64,000 nt of DNA from Alteromonas marina (GCF_000808575.1 NZ_JWLW01000017.1:186001-250000), one strand, 5' to 3'. Counted from the stretch's first letter, positions 1-8,039 are shown. Program-made: numbers and translations. Notes: generated from the sequence alone by a model not told the origin.

Positions 1-15
1 GCCAGCCTAGAGAAG

Positions 16-273
16 TTACAGAGTATTCCTCGTCTCTTTTTCGTAAGCCTTCTCAGATTTGTTCCACATTAAGTGACCAAAAGCGATACCTGCAATGGGG
101 AAGATGATTAAAGCGACAATTGGCCGTACCCAAATATTCTGTGATGGTTCGATTAGCTCCATTAATACGGACCAGAGAATAGCCGTTGTGACGCCCCACC
201 CTAAAACACCGTTGACTAAGACGAAATGCTGCTTTCCTTTTTCTCGCTTTTTTGCCCACTTTTCCATATTCAT
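16..273 (-). CDS. Small two-helix membrane protein, function unknown
   Basis: This 85-residue protein is not recognised. It has a basic N-terminus (about residues 1-16) and two hydrophobic stretches at about 20-40 and 48-70 separated by a short polar loop, which suggests a small inner-membrane protein. The ATG at 273 is preceded by AAGGATATTTAC, a good ribosome binding site, and a second ATG lies two codons in. It is the last of a run of short minus-strand genes and is followed only 20 bp upstream by another small membrane protein, so the two may be co-transcribed. No catalytic motif is visible. Confidence 0.6.
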   Translation of the reverse strand: MNMEKWAKKREKGKQHFVLVNGVLGWGVTTAILWSVLMELIEPSQNIWVRPIVALIIFPIAGIAFGHLMWNKSEKAYEKETRNTL

Positions 274-293
274 GTAAATATCCTTTTTAAATA

Positions 294-518
294 TTAAGCA
301 ATCAGCACAAGGCAGACCAAGACAACGGCTAAGCTAACAAAACCAACAGCGAAAGTTCTTCCTTCGTCTCTACCCGCTCGCGGATATTTGCCAAAGGTTA
401 AAAACTTAAGCACCACATGACCTGTACCTTTTAAAACGAATTCTATAATAGTGTCTACGACTATCCACTTGATTATACGAAGTATAAGGCGGCCCAGCGG
501 TTCTAAAACGTCTTCCAT
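294..518 (-). CDS. Small membrane protein, function unknown
   Basis: A 74-residue protein with an amphipathic N-terminal half and a hydrophobic C-terminal helix (about residues 55-74) after a basic/polar linker. I do not recognise the family. The start ATG at 518 has only a weak purine-rich ribosome site. It reads in the same direction as its neighbours and ends 20 bp before the next gene. Size, direction and hydrophobicity are like the other orphan membrane proteins of this accessory stretch. Confidence 0.5.
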   Translation of the reverse strand: MEDVLEPLGRLILRIIKWIVVDTIIEFVLKGTGHVVLKFLTFGKYPRAGRDEGRTFAVGFVSLAVVLVCLVLIA

Positions 519-646
519 AACTTTAATGCTCTTTGTTTCTTTTACTAAACGGTGCTTTTATAAAACAGTGGCTGTCTTTTTATTTCTTTTTATTTCGTCG
601 CTAACGACACCCTTTCCTCAGTATTCTCGTTCTTCTAACGGCGGGA

Positions 647-1051
647 CTATAAGCTAATTTCACCGATAAGAATCAAGGCCCACATAGCCAACACAGCGGC
701 AAAATTGATGGTAAACACCATACCACGCAATCTGATATTGTCGGTAAATATTTGAACAATGCTGTGCAACACTCTGCCTATTACAAATACCCAAGCCAAG
801 TAGATTTGCACACTGTCTATTGGCTCACCCGTTGCGATAAGCAATACAATGGCAATGTAAAAAAATAGTGGCCACTCAAATTGATTGCTTAGGTTCGCGC
901 TGATTTTAGGCTGAATATTGCTGAAAGGGTTTGAACCATCTTTGCTCTGCCCCACACCCTATATAACCGGTGCGCGAGCTACAGTGAGAAATGCGTAAAG
1001 TACAGTGCAAAGAAGTACATGCGTAAATAGTGGAAGTATTAAACTGGACAT
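647..1051 (-). pseudogene. MAPEG family membrane protein gene interrupted by an in-frame TAG
   Basis: Read from ATG 1051, the frame encodes an N-terminal hydrophobic helix, then meets TAG at 959-961 after 30 codons, and continues in the same frame to 647. The downstream part has the conserved MAPEG pattern: an N-Q-F-E-W segment, a helix, then R-V-L-H-S near residue 90 of the joined frame. Joined, the product would be about 134 residues, normal for MAPEG (membrane-associated eicosanoid/glutathione metabolism) proteins, which have four membrane helices. A GTG at 955 could restart translation but would lack the first helix. The single amber codon is the only defect seen. A sequencing error, recent inactivation or readthrough are all possible. 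Confidence 0.7.
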
Positions 1052-1060
1052 ATTAATGAG

Positions 1061-1447
1061 CTACACGTTCACCTCATACTTCAAATCAAGGGCTTCATCA
1101 CCTGTCATTCCGCGGAAACCCCATTGATACTTTTCTTGCTCTTTAATCGTAATCTCGATATCTACAGATGAAATTCCAAACTCTCGCTCAATTTGTTTAA
1201 ACAACGCTTTTATCAGTGACTTTTGCGTGTGTATTTCTCGCCCTTTCATCATGTTTATTTCGATAACTGTGTATGCCTCTGTTCTACCTTCAGGGTAAAA
1301 GAAGTCGTCTTTTGACAGCGGCACAAAGCGATGCGCTCTTTTATTTTCCGGTAAGCCTAAGACTGATTGCATACAAGAATGAATAACATCTGAAAGCTTG
1401 CGTTTTATTGGGTTTAATTGATTGTCTATGCCATAGATTACGATCAT
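1061..1447 (-). CDS. Tautomerase-superfamily protein (Tautomerase_2-like)
   Basis: This 128-residue protein has the beta-alpha-beta layout of tautomerase-family proteins, with a conserved block around P-E-N-K-R-A-H-R-F and a C-terminal segment with Q-W-G-F-R-G-M. Members of the superfamily use an N-terminal proline exposed after Met removal as general base. Here the N-terminus is M-I-V-I-Y-G, so that proline is absent and canonical tautomerase chemistry is doubtful. The ATG at 1447 is preceded by AAAGGACGGCAAA, a good ribosome site. The broken MAPEG gene follows after 9 bp. Confidence 0.7.
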   Translation of the reverse strand: MIVIYGIDNQLNPIKRKLSDVIHSCMQSVLGLPENKRAHRFVPLSKDDFFYPEGRTEAYTVIEINMMKGREIHTQKSLIKALFKQIEREFGISSVDIEITIKEQEKYQWGFRGMTGDEALDLKYEVNV

Positions 1448-1551
1448 TTTGCCGTCCTTTGCATTATTTGAATTGGTAAAATCTGAGTTTCAAAGCTTCG
1501 ATAGCTCGTTAACGATAGTTGAAAATAGCATAGTTAACCTTGCCTTGGGCT

Positions 1552-2148
1552 CTATAAAATCATGAATATTGAGTAGATAAGCAACCATAGAATTTGGCAG
1601 CCGTAACTAAGGCGTTGATAAAGTCCTGGAACAGTTTTTCGTTCAAGAGACTTTGCTAGTTTATAAGAAAAGTAAACGCAGCCAACAACGCTTAATGCAG
1701 ACAGAAGCCTTAGCGGCCAAGAATAATAACTAGAGAAAGTAACAATCACCGGCGCCACGATAAACGAAACTAACATTATCAGCCCTGACCACGTATGGAT
1801 TTTACAACTTTTCGAAGGGGTTGTTGTATATGGGTCGGCGTCCATTGGGAAGTGGCCACAAACCCAAGTACAGATGCCATGTGTTATTGTCATTGCACCG
1901 ATAATAATAGTTGGAATATGGCCTGGATGTGAGTTAATAACGTAATACCCAAACAGAGCGAATAATAAGCCTAACGGGTAATTATTAATTGCAGGTGAAA
2001 GTTTCTGCGTTGGACTGCCAAATGCGCCAAGTTCACTACAAAACTGCTTCGAATGGCTATAATTTGGATAGAATCGAGAAGCAATGTAAATACCTAGTAC
2101 TATCCAAATTGACGCTGCTATCCCTGTAAAAGATAAAAAGCTATCCAA
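1552..2148 (-). CDS. DUF998 family integral membrane protein
   Basis: A 198-residue protein with about six hydrophobic helices. The segment F-C-S-E-L-G-A-F-G-S-P-T after the first helix and the G-H-F-P-M-D-A-D-P motif near residue 100 are typical of DUF998 proteins, a multi-pass membrane family of unknown function. The start is a TTG at 2148, chosen because a strong AAGGAGG lies eight bases upstream and no ATG is suitably placed. A 100-bp gap without a visible terminator separates it from the tautomerase-like gene. Confidence 0.75.
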   Translation of the reverse strand: MDSFLSFTGIAASIWIVLGIYIASRFYPNYSHSKQFCSELGAFGSPTQKLSPAINNYPLGLLFALFGYYVINSHPGHIPTIIIGAMTITHGICTWVCGHFPMDADPYTTTPSKSCKIHTWSGLIMLVSFIVAPVIVTFSSYYSWPLRLLSALSVVGCVYFSYKLAKSLERKTVPGLYQRLSYGCQILWLLIYSIFMIL

Positions 2149-2219
2149 ATTAATGTCCTCCTTGATTGTACGGTGCTTACAATAATTACTCGAAGCCCTA
2201 TTTCAAGCACGATAACGTT

Positions 2220-2714
2220 TTAACTGGCTTGATGCGGGATATTTTGCGTTATCATTCTTTTACTACCACTATAATTTTCATAAAACTGCTGGTGTGCAGT
2301 ATAAGAAAACGTATCGTCTCTTTTTGTATATTGGCCAATCCAGTCTATCAACATGGGTAAATTATCATCTTGCGCTTGTTTGGTCTTGTACTTATGGGGC
2401 TCCCAAGGTCTTGCTCTAGCGTTTGCAATACACAACTCAATAGGTAAATTCATAAATACTATTTCTGTAGACTGCGCTTCTACAAGCTCAAGCAGATCTG
2501 TGTAACACCCTTCGATTACCCAAGTCTCATTAGAAGCAGTAAAAGCCTGTATCTCTTGGTCCGACTCTTCATTGGGCTTTCTTTCAGGCGGGCTAGTGGG
2601 TTTCCATGCAAGGGTATCGAGATCCAAATGTGCTAAACCGTGTGTTTCACGCAATCGCCTCGCCAACGTAGATTTACCAGAACCGGAATTACCAAATATT
2701 AGAATTTTAGCCAA
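2220..2714 (-). CDS. P-loop kinase-like NTPase (AAA/adenylate-kinase-like)
   Basis: The 164-residue protein opens with I-L-I-F-G-N-S-G-S-G-K-S-T, a perfect Walker A motif (about residues 4-16), then D-L-D at about 31-33 and W-V-I-E-G-C-Y at about 64-70. This is the pattern of small bacterial nucleoside/shikimate-kinase-like ATPases often annotated as AAA family or topology-modulation-like proteins. It is soluble and presumably cytoplasmic. Its substrate cannot be told from sequence. The start is TTG at 2714 with AAGGAAAACACC upstream. It is one of the unrelated small genes of the accessory region. Confidence 0.75.
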   Translation of the reverse strand: MAKILIFGNSGSGKSTLARRLRETHGLAHLDLDTLAWKPTSPPERKPNEESDQEIQAFTASNETWVIEGCYTDLLELVEAQSTEIVFMNLPIELCIANARARPWEPHKYKTKQAQDDNLPMLIDWIGQYTKRDDTFSYTAHQQFYENYSGSKRMITQNIPHQAS

Positions 2715-2787
2715 GGTGTTTTCCTTAATTTGTTAGCAAGAGGTGTAAAGAAACACTGATCACTCTATCGCCGTTAGCCTGCTACTC

Positions 2788-3645
2788 CTAAAACTTAACC
2801 CATTTATCTGCTTTGCGAATAAACCCAATGTTAGACACGGGATGTGGCCAGTGATTATCTGGGTTATGCACGATCTCTCTCACCGTCTCTAAACTTTCCA
2901 CATCCTCTGAACCCGTTACAATTACAATGTCTCTAGAGGGCACATAAACTACTATATCGCCTTTCACAGGAAAGTTTTCTTTTGACCATAGCGCGTCATA
3001 AATTAAAAAAGACGCTTCGTAAGTACCATCGGCCACAAGCATCGAGATGGTCGATGGATCACCTTTAATTTGTAGTGACTCAACAGTATTCATCAAGTTT
3101 GACAATGAAAGCTCTCTAAGTTCTGTTGGCTCTACACCTAAACTAGCAATGTCTTCTTTTGGCATAAACTTAATAGAAGAAGGCGTATCAATGGCATAAA
3201 GAATATAAAGAACGTCATTTAACTTTTCATAGAAGAAAGGAAACTCACCTTCTTTATTTTTGCTCATTAATTCCGTTATATGGTTAATATAACCTGTATC
3301 TTTAATAACGGGGACGATATGAGCTTTCTCCATATTGGCCTTAACGTCAATAGTGTTTTTCGTTAACGCACTAATATACGAATCTATAATTACGTCGAGC
3401 TCTTTTGGGTCAGAAAGGTAATTCATGTAAGCGTTATCGAGATAAGCGGTAGACGTACCTCCGCCACTATAAGTCATCTCAATCTCTAAACGACCTTTTA
3501 TATCCGCGCTTACAACCTCAGTTTTGGTGATAACTGCGTTCACATATCTTTGAGCAAATGCGCTTTCATTTAAAATGCTTTCGGCAAAAGCACTACTAAT
3601 AAAAAAACTCACAAACGCTAATATGAATATTTTCATTTTACTCAC
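2788..3645 (-). CDS. DUF1444 (YtpQ-like) protein with signal peptide
   Basis: A 285-residue protein. Residues 1-22 form a clear signal peptide ending S-A-F-A. The rest resembles the DUF1444/YtpQ (UPF0354) family: F-A-Q-R-Y-V-N-A near the N-terminus, a central V-P-V-I-K-D, a Y-A-I-D-T-P segment and, toward the end, the family hallmark V-P-S-R-D-I-V-I-V. Family function is unknown. Most DUF1444 proteins are cytoplasmic, so export would be unusual. Start is GTG 3645 (GGAAATAA just upstream) or ATG 3636. A gap of about 170 bp upstream shows no gene. Confidence 0.7.
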   Translation of the reverse strand: MSKMKIFILAFVSFFISSAFAESILNESAFAQRYVNAVITKTEVVSADIKGRLEIEMTYSGGGTSTAYLDNAYMNYLSDPKELDVIIDSYISALTKNTIDVKANMEKAHIVPVIKDTGYINHITELMSKNKEGEFPFFYEKLNDVLYILYAIDTPSSIKFMPKEDIASLGVEPTELRELSLSNLMNTVESLQIKGDPSTISMLVADGTYEASFLIYDALWSKENFPVKGDIVVYVPSRDIVIVTGSEDVESLETVREIVHNPDNHWPHPVSNIGFIRKADKWVKF

Positions 3646-3816
3646 TTATTTCCTTATTAATCGTAGAGCTTACGACTTCCTTTTTTGCTCTAATCTGGCG
3701 ATTATGAACTGCTTGAACGACGTGTCTGCTTGCTCTTGATACGGTAACATACGCAGAGTTCGATGTTATTATTTATATTCATTCCTGGTAGTACGCGTTA
3801 ACCAAATCCAAACTTT

Positions 3817-4008
3817 TTACTTCCCAAACTTTTCTTTTATTAGCACATCAAAGTACTGAGTATCGTTCGGGCTTGCTTGGAAGTTTTTAGCAAAATCGCT
3901 GCTACACCCAGGATTACAAAAGCCTACCGTATAGCCACGATATTCGGTTAGCGAATCAGGTTTTACTGGTTTGCCAGATCTAGGGCAGAACTTGTTAATA
4001 GACTCCAT
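3817..4008 (-). CDS. Small Cys-rich YHS/TRASH-like protein
   Basis: The 63-residue protein carries C-P-R-S-G-K-P-V near residue 8 and Y-T-V-G-F-C-N-P-G-C near residue 27. Three well-spaced cysteines suggest metal (zinc) binding as in YHS/TRASH-type treble clefs. Similar short proteins are scattered in marine Gammaproteobacteria and are sometimes mislabelled glutathione S-transferase. No transferase fold can fit this length. ATG 4008 follows AAAAGGAAAAGCA, a good ribosome site. Function is unknown. Confidence 0.65.
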   Translation of the reverse strand: MESINKFCPRSGKPVKPDSLTEYRGYTVGFCNPGCSSDFAKNFQASPNDTQYFDVLIKEKFGK

Positions 4009-4073
4009 TGCTTTTCCTTAAAAGGTACTTACCACATTGCTTTCAAACTCCAAATGAACGAGCGCAAGGTTCA

Positions 4074-4451
4074 CTATTTTCCACGATTAAAATGAAAAAG
4101 TTCGCCGATTGCCCATCCAATTGATATAGCGGCTATATAAGCGATTGGGCTGTACAAAATCATAAGGCCAGCACCAATATTAGCGCCACCACCAACATAC
4201 ACAAAAAACTGCCCGTAACTAGCAGATGTCACTAACAATGCAGCTAAGGTCATAAAGAGAAGGCTTCGCTGGGTCAGTTTATTGTTAAAGACCCCTAAAA
4301 CAGCTAGTACTATAAAAGGCAAACCGGGCAATATGCCCCAATATAATAAATTAAGAGATGACGCGGACCCGCTACCAGCTATGAAAGCAGTTAATGAGAG
4401 TATGGCACCACCTAGAGTATTAAACGCTAACAAAGCGACTCTACTGTTCAT
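4074..4451 (-). CDS. Four-helix membrane protein, function unknown
   Basis: The 125-residue protein is almost wholly hydrophobic, with four predicted helices (about 5-27, 35-52, 63-85, 93-118) and few charges except at the C-terminus. I do not recognise a family. ATG 4451 follows AAAGGATATAGGTTTACAT. It is flanked by other small minus-strand genes and has no visible partner. Confidence 0.55.
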   Translation of the reverse strand: MNSRVALLAFNTLGGAILSLTAFIAGSGSASSLNLLYWGILPGLPFIVLAVLGVFNNKLTQRSLLFMTLAALLVTSASYGQFFVYVGGGANIGAGLMILYSPIAYIAAISIGWAIGELFHFNRGK

Positions 4452-4553
4452 ATGTAAACCTATATCCTTTTAACCTTTCAGAGTAAAAATTCGACGGAAA
4501 GCTTGCGCTATTTTAACGCTTATCTCGTGCCCCCCCTTTCACAACAAGAAGCC

Positions 4554-4790
4554 TTATTTTCGCTGCGCGTCTTTTGGGTTTAAGTCGTTACACAACTGGC
4601 AGTCGATGTTCTTTTTAAAATTGTATGCTCGGCGAGTGGCAAATATGGCTATGGTAATAAAGGCCCAGGTTAGTCCAAATGTTACAGAGTAAGAAATTGT
4701 TTGACCTTTAAAATATTGAACGCTAGAAAACAAAGCAGACAATATGGGAAAAGCAATACTGTACTGAAAAGTCCATTTCTTGATTGGCAT
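4554..4790 (-). CDS. Small two-helix membrane protein with C-terminal Cys pair
   Basis: A 78-residue protein with helices at about 10-27 and 33-50 and a basic hydrophilic tail containing C-Q-L-C. The tail pair of cysteines could bind a metal or form a disulphide, but no family is recognised. ATG 4790 has an excellent AAAAAGGAGAGCTTAC ribosome site, which supports real expression. Confidence 0.55.
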   Translation of the reverse strand: MPIKKWTFQYSIAFPILSALFSSVQYFKGQTISYSVTFGLTWAFITIAIFATRRAYNFKKNIDCQLCNDLNPKDAQRK

Positions 4791-4853
4791 GTAAGCTCTC
4801 CTTTTTCATATGTTTCACGCTACGCATGCCATTGATCAGAATAACGTGCTTTA

Positions 4854-5456
4854 TTAGCTTTTCATTGAGAGCTTAAAAGTTAAGTTCTCTTTAACAGCCA
4901 TCCACTCTGTATTAATGATTGAAAACACAACGGTGTCTCTATAACCACCATTTGGCAATCTTTGATGATTCCTAAGTACACCGTCTTGTTTTGCCCCTAA
5001 ACGAGCGATAGCGGCACGTGACGCTTGATTATGCCAACTTGTCCTAAACTCTACCGCGATAGCATTGAGAGTTTCAAATGCATGAGTAAGCAGAAGTAGC
5101 TTACATTCGGTGTTGCATGAGGTTTTTTGGTATGTCCTACTGTACCAAGTATAGCCAATTTCCACTCTCTGATTAATCAGGTCAGCATTACAAAAGCGCG
5201 TTGAGCCAATAATCTTCCCACTTGCTTTTTGTATCACGACAAAGGGTAACGATAGCCCTTTGCTTTTCTGCTCTAGTGCTGTCGCAATATATTCACTAAT
5301 AGTTTCAGCGTTTGGTACTGATGTGAACCATAGCTTCCACAATTCACCGTCCGTCGCTGCATTCACTAAGGCGTCAGCATGTGCCATTGTTAACGGAATG
5401 AGCTTTATATTCTCAGATTCTAATTCAATCTCTTCAAACCACATTTCACTTTCCAT
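4854..5456 (-). CDS. GNAT family N-acetyltransferase (RimJ/RimL-like)
   Basis: The 200-residue protein matches the Acetyltransf_3 type of GNAT: L-E-S-E-N-I-K-L-I-P-L near the start, the strand F-V-V-I-Q-K-A-S-G-K-I-I-G-S-T-R-F at about 75-90, a Y-T-W-Y-S block and a late N-x-A-S-R-A-A-I-A-R-L-G segment that forms part of the acetyl-CoA site. It should transfer an acetyl group from acetyl-CoA to an amine; the acceptor is unknown. ATG 5456 has only a weak ribosome site. A later in-frame ATG four codons in is an alternative. It lies 20 bp downstream of the MBOAT-like gene. Confidence 0.8.
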   Translation of the reverse strand: MESEMWFEEIELESENIKLIPLTMAHADALVNAATDGELWKLWFTSVPNAETISEYIATALEQKSKGLSLPFVVIQKASGKIIGSTRFCNADLINQRVEIGYTWYSRTYQKTSCNTECKLLLLTHAFETLNAIAVEFRTSWHNQASRAAIARLGAKQDGVLRNHQRLPNGGYRDTVVFSIINTEWMAVKENLTFKLSMKS

Positions 5457-5476
5457 GTATTTCTAAATGTATGTTG

Positions 5477-5926
5477 CTAAGCATACAAGGTTTCCAAGAA
5501 GTACGTTACACCTAGCGAGACGAAAATAAACGACGCATTAGTTAATGCGCGAACAGGCCAACTAACCTGACCGTACGATATCCCAGCCCATTTAGAAAAA
5601 ATAACTATTAACCCCATTAACCCAAACCACGGCGTGAAGAAAAGAATGATTTTCCACTTAACGATTGATACAGCGATATCGTGAAGCGCTCCACTAAAAA
5701 GAAATGTGGTAAAGGTAGCTAAATAAATGGGCAAAAAATTCGCAAGTGGACGTAGAACATTACGCGATAAATAATAACCCCAGATAGGGTTCCAATGATT
5801 CCAAAACGCTGGAAAAGAAGAAGCACCAAAAGACCTGGAAAGCATGTTCTTCATTGAATCACTTGCCCCCAACGGCACGCCATTTCGTTTTTTAACATAC
5901 TGCGCAAGAGACAGTGTGCTTTTCAT
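5477..5926 (-). CDS. MBOAT-like small membrane protein (full-length copy)
   Basis: The 149-residue protein has F-W-N-H-W-N-P near residue 41 and S-G-A-L-H-D near residue 78, followed by two further helices. The F-W-x-x-W and S-G-x-x-H elements recall the conserved core of membrane-bound O-acyltransferases, whose histidine is catalytic, but this protein is much shorter than a full MBOAT. It may be a minimal or fragmentary member. A second, 3'-truncated copy lies at 10667-11053, giving a direct paralogue comparison. ATG 5926 has a poor ribosome site. Confidence 0.6.
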   Translation of the reverse strand: MKSTLSLAQYVKKRNGVPLGASDSMKNMLSRSFGASSFPAFWNHWNPIWGYYLSRNVLRPLANFLPIYLATFTTFLFSGALHDIAVSIVKWKIILFFTPWFGLMGLIVIFSKWAGISYGQVSWPVRALTNASFIFVSLGVTYFLETLYA

Positions 5927-5990
5927 TGTACGCCAGCCCCGAAGTGAGTTCCCGTTTTACGAACGAGTATGTATCTATGAGTAGTTGAAC

Positions 5991-6494
5991 CTACAAACTG
6001 TTAGAGATGTATGATGCTAAATCAAAAAAAGCATCGACCTTATCTCCACGTTTGTTCCAGTTATCATGAGTATGAGGCATGCCCTTCACCTCAATCCTTT
6101 CATGTTTTTTCATTAGCTCTATTCTTAACAGTGCGCGTTCTTTTTCATTCAGCATTAATGACTGTATTTTTTCTAGTTCACCAGTGTCTAACCAAATTGC
6201 ACCACAGCCTGGGCACTCATCTATCTCTACTGCATGTAGCGGGTTATAGTACCTGCGCAACATTACGGTATCAGGGCATTTGGGACAGGAAATCCGTTTA
6301 TTTAAAGAATCGAGCTCGTAATGAAACTGGCTAAGGTGCTTAGCTAACACATTCCCTCTTTTTTCTTGCGGGTTTTCAAAGTCACTTAATGTTTGATTTT
6401 CGAGTAAGACACCGCCACATGCTGTGCTGTAATAAACCGGAACTTTACCAACTGTGACTCTTTTTAGCGGTGTTTGCGTTCTTGGACACTTCAT
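5991..6494 (-). CDS. Zinc-ribbon (zf-TFIIB-like) protein
   Basis: The 167-residue protein has a degenerate N-terminal ribbon (M-K-C-P-R) and a clear TFIIB-type zinc ribbon at about 70-105: C-P-K-C followed by D-E-C-P-G-C-G-A-I-W-L-D-T-G-E-L-E. The W-L-D-x-G-E-L signature defines this family, found in many bacteria with unknown function, probably nucleic-acid or protein binding. The tail is basic and histidine-rich. ATG 6494 has AGGTAG upstream. One copy of the GCCTGTCTT repeat lies in its upstream region at 6596-6617. Confidence 0.75.
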   Translation of the reverse strand: MKCPRTQTPLKRVTVGKVPVYYSTACGGVLLENQTLSDFENPQEKRGNVLAKHLSQFHYELDSLNKRISCPKCPDTVMLRRYYNPLHAVEIDECPGCGAIWLDTGELEKIQSLMLNEKERALLRIELMKKHERIEVKGMPHTHDNWNKRGDKVDAFFDLASYISNSL

Positions 6495-6595
6495 TTTTAG
6501 AGACTACCTTTATTCTTTGTTTATTGTGAGTTGATAAAATTAGTTAATAAAATACGGTTATCAGTTGTCTTTGAGGTAATTAGTCAACTTCCCAC

Positions 6596-6617
6596 AAACA
6601 TGCCTGTCTTGTTTAAT
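6596..6617 (+). repeat. Dispersed GCCTGTCTT repeat, single copy
   Basis: Same short element as the array at 10088-11141 (core CATGCCTGTCTTGTTTA). Here the final bases diverge (AAT in place of AGT). It stands alone in the gap between the zinc-ribbon gene and the four-helix membrane protein gene. Confidence 0.75.
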
Positions 6618-6657
6618 TTATTAACAGATGTTCGTCAGCGTTACATTCGCTCGGTAG

Positions 6658-7059
6658 TTACCTGTCACTATTAATTGAAAATTTACCTTTAATTGCAAAC
6701 CAAATTCCTGGAAATCCAAAGGCAAAAAAGAATAATATCGCATTGAATATAGATGGTTCAGATCTCTTACTTGATATTAACTCACCGCTTCCTAATTGCC
6801 CCAGTAAATACCAAATAGATAACCCAAATGCTGTTAAACCAATTACCCTACCTAAGTAATTACGTAACTTCCCAGTAGTGATACACATTACAAAAATGAT
6901 TAAGCAGAAAGCACCAAACACATAAATTCCGATTGGCTTACTCATTTCTGGTGCGATTAAAATCATAACAACACCAAACAACCCTGTAATACTACCGAGT
7001 AATATTCTAGAAAAAGGGCTTAACCCTTTGTTTAGGACATGTTGACCAGATTTGTACAT
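6658..7059 (-). CDS. Four-helix membrane protein, function unknown
   Basis: A 133-residue protein with four hydrophobic helices (about 19-35, 42-60, 68-85, 104-123) and a basic C-terminus. No family is recognised. The ATG at 7059 follows GGGAAAGT, a reasonable ribosome site. The sequence GCGTTAGGG lies just upstream at about 7071-7079; it resembles the end of an integron attC site on the minus strand, but no paired stem accompanies it. Confidence 0.55.
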   Translation of the reverse strand: MYKSGQHVLNKGLSPFSRILLGSITGLFGVVMILIAPEMSKPIGIYVFGAFCLIIFVMCITTGKLRNYLGRVIGLTAFGLSIWYLLGQLGSGELISSKRSEPSIFNAILFFFAFGFPGIWFAIKGKFSINSDR

Positions 7060-7103
7060 ACTTTCCCTGTAACCCTAACGCTGTAATATAAGGAATATAA
7101 AAA

Positions 7104-7204
7104 GAATATAAAGTGTCTATCTTCTTTAGTTAGTTTTGCGGGATATTAATCTCGGAATATAAAGTGCCTGTCTTCTTTAGTTAGTTTTGCGGGATATTAA
7201 TCTC
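7104..7204. repeat. Tandem duplication of the phzF 3' end with a GCCTGTCTT repeat
   Basis: Two copies of a 50-bp unit stand in tandem (7104-7153 and 7155-7204). Each contains the repeat core (GTGTCTATCTTCTTTAG in one, GTGCCTGTCTTCTTTAG in the other) and the last codons plus stop of the PhzF gene. Only the second copy is joined to the gene. The copies differ at two positions in the repeat core. Confidence 0.85.
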
Positions 7205-7969
7205 TGCGGTCATGTAGTCAACGTTGTTCCCTGATAGGAATACTCGATCATCTTTGACTTCACATTCCACGCTGCCCGACCGCTTAGACAGCTGTCGAGC
7301 TCTAAGCTTGTTGCGACCGAGACGGCTAGCCCAGTATGGCGCAAGTTCACAATGGGCAGACCCTGTAACTGGATCTTCGTTCACTCTAAGCTTAGGAAAG
7401 AAACAGCGGCTAACAAAATCGACCTCTTGTCCCGGGGCAGTTACAACCACACCCCGTAGCCCAAGCTCTTTGAGTTTTTCAAAATCCGGTTTTAATGATT
7501 TTATTTCTTCTTCAGAATCAAAAACAACGAGATAGTCGAACCCGGATAGTACTTCCTTCGGGGCTTTGCCGAGCGCATTAACTAGCGCTGAAGGTGCTTC
7601 AGTGTTGATAAGCGATGCAGCCGGAAAATCCATACTAAAACCCGTGCCACTTCGCATGACAGTAAGTGGCCCACTGCGGGTATGGAAAACTACTTCCTGC
7701 TTGGCGTAGTTTAGATGAGTGTAGAGTACATGAGCCGCAGCAAGTGTCGCATGCCCACAAAGATCAACTTCATCTGCTGGTGTAAACCACCTCAATTCAT
7801 AGGCGTTTCCCATCGGAACGAAAAATGCGGTTTCAGAGAGGTTATTTTCTTCAGCAATGGCTTGCAACAAACTATCATCAAGCCAAGCTTCTAATGGGCA
7901 TACCGCAGCCGGATTACCTTCAAAAACATGGTTTGCAAAAGCATCAACCTGAAACATCTTAAGCTTCAT
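7181..7969 (-). CDS. PhzF family phenazine-biosynthesis-like isomerase
   Basis: The roughly 262-residue protein fits the PhzF/DapF-like fold of two similar halves. The first half starts F-Q-V-D-A-F and has G-N-P-A-A-V-C; E-E-N-N-L-S-E-T-A-F-F carries the conserved active-site glutamate. W-F-T-P-x-x-E-V-D-L-C-G-H-A-T-L-A-A-A-H is the signature block, and the second half has N-E-D-P-V-T-G-S-A-H-C. Such enzymes are epimerase/isomerase-like, and outside phenazine clusters the substrate is unknown. ATG 7969 is preferred because AAGGAAGATTG precedes it; an upstream in-frame codon at 7999 lacks this. The 3' end is duplicated next to a mobile-type repeat. Confidence 0.88.
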   Translation of the reverse strand: MKLKMFQVDAFANHVFEGNPAAVCPLEAWLDDSLLQAIAEENNLSETAFFVPMGNAYELRWFTPADEVDLCGHATLAAAHVLYTHLNYAKQEVVFHTRSGPLTVMRSGTGFSMDFPAASLINTEAPSALVNALGKAPKEVLSGFDYLVVFDSEEEIKSLKPDFEKLKELGLRGVVVTAPGQEVDFVSRCFFPKLRVNEDPVTGSAHCELAPYWASRLGRNKLRARQLSKRSGSVECEVKDDRVFLSGNNVDYMTAEINIPQN

Positions 7970-8039
7970 CAATCTTCCTTTTATATGCTGAAAACCCAAC
8001 TCTCAGCAATTATGGCTATACAAGTGCTGGTGCGTATCG

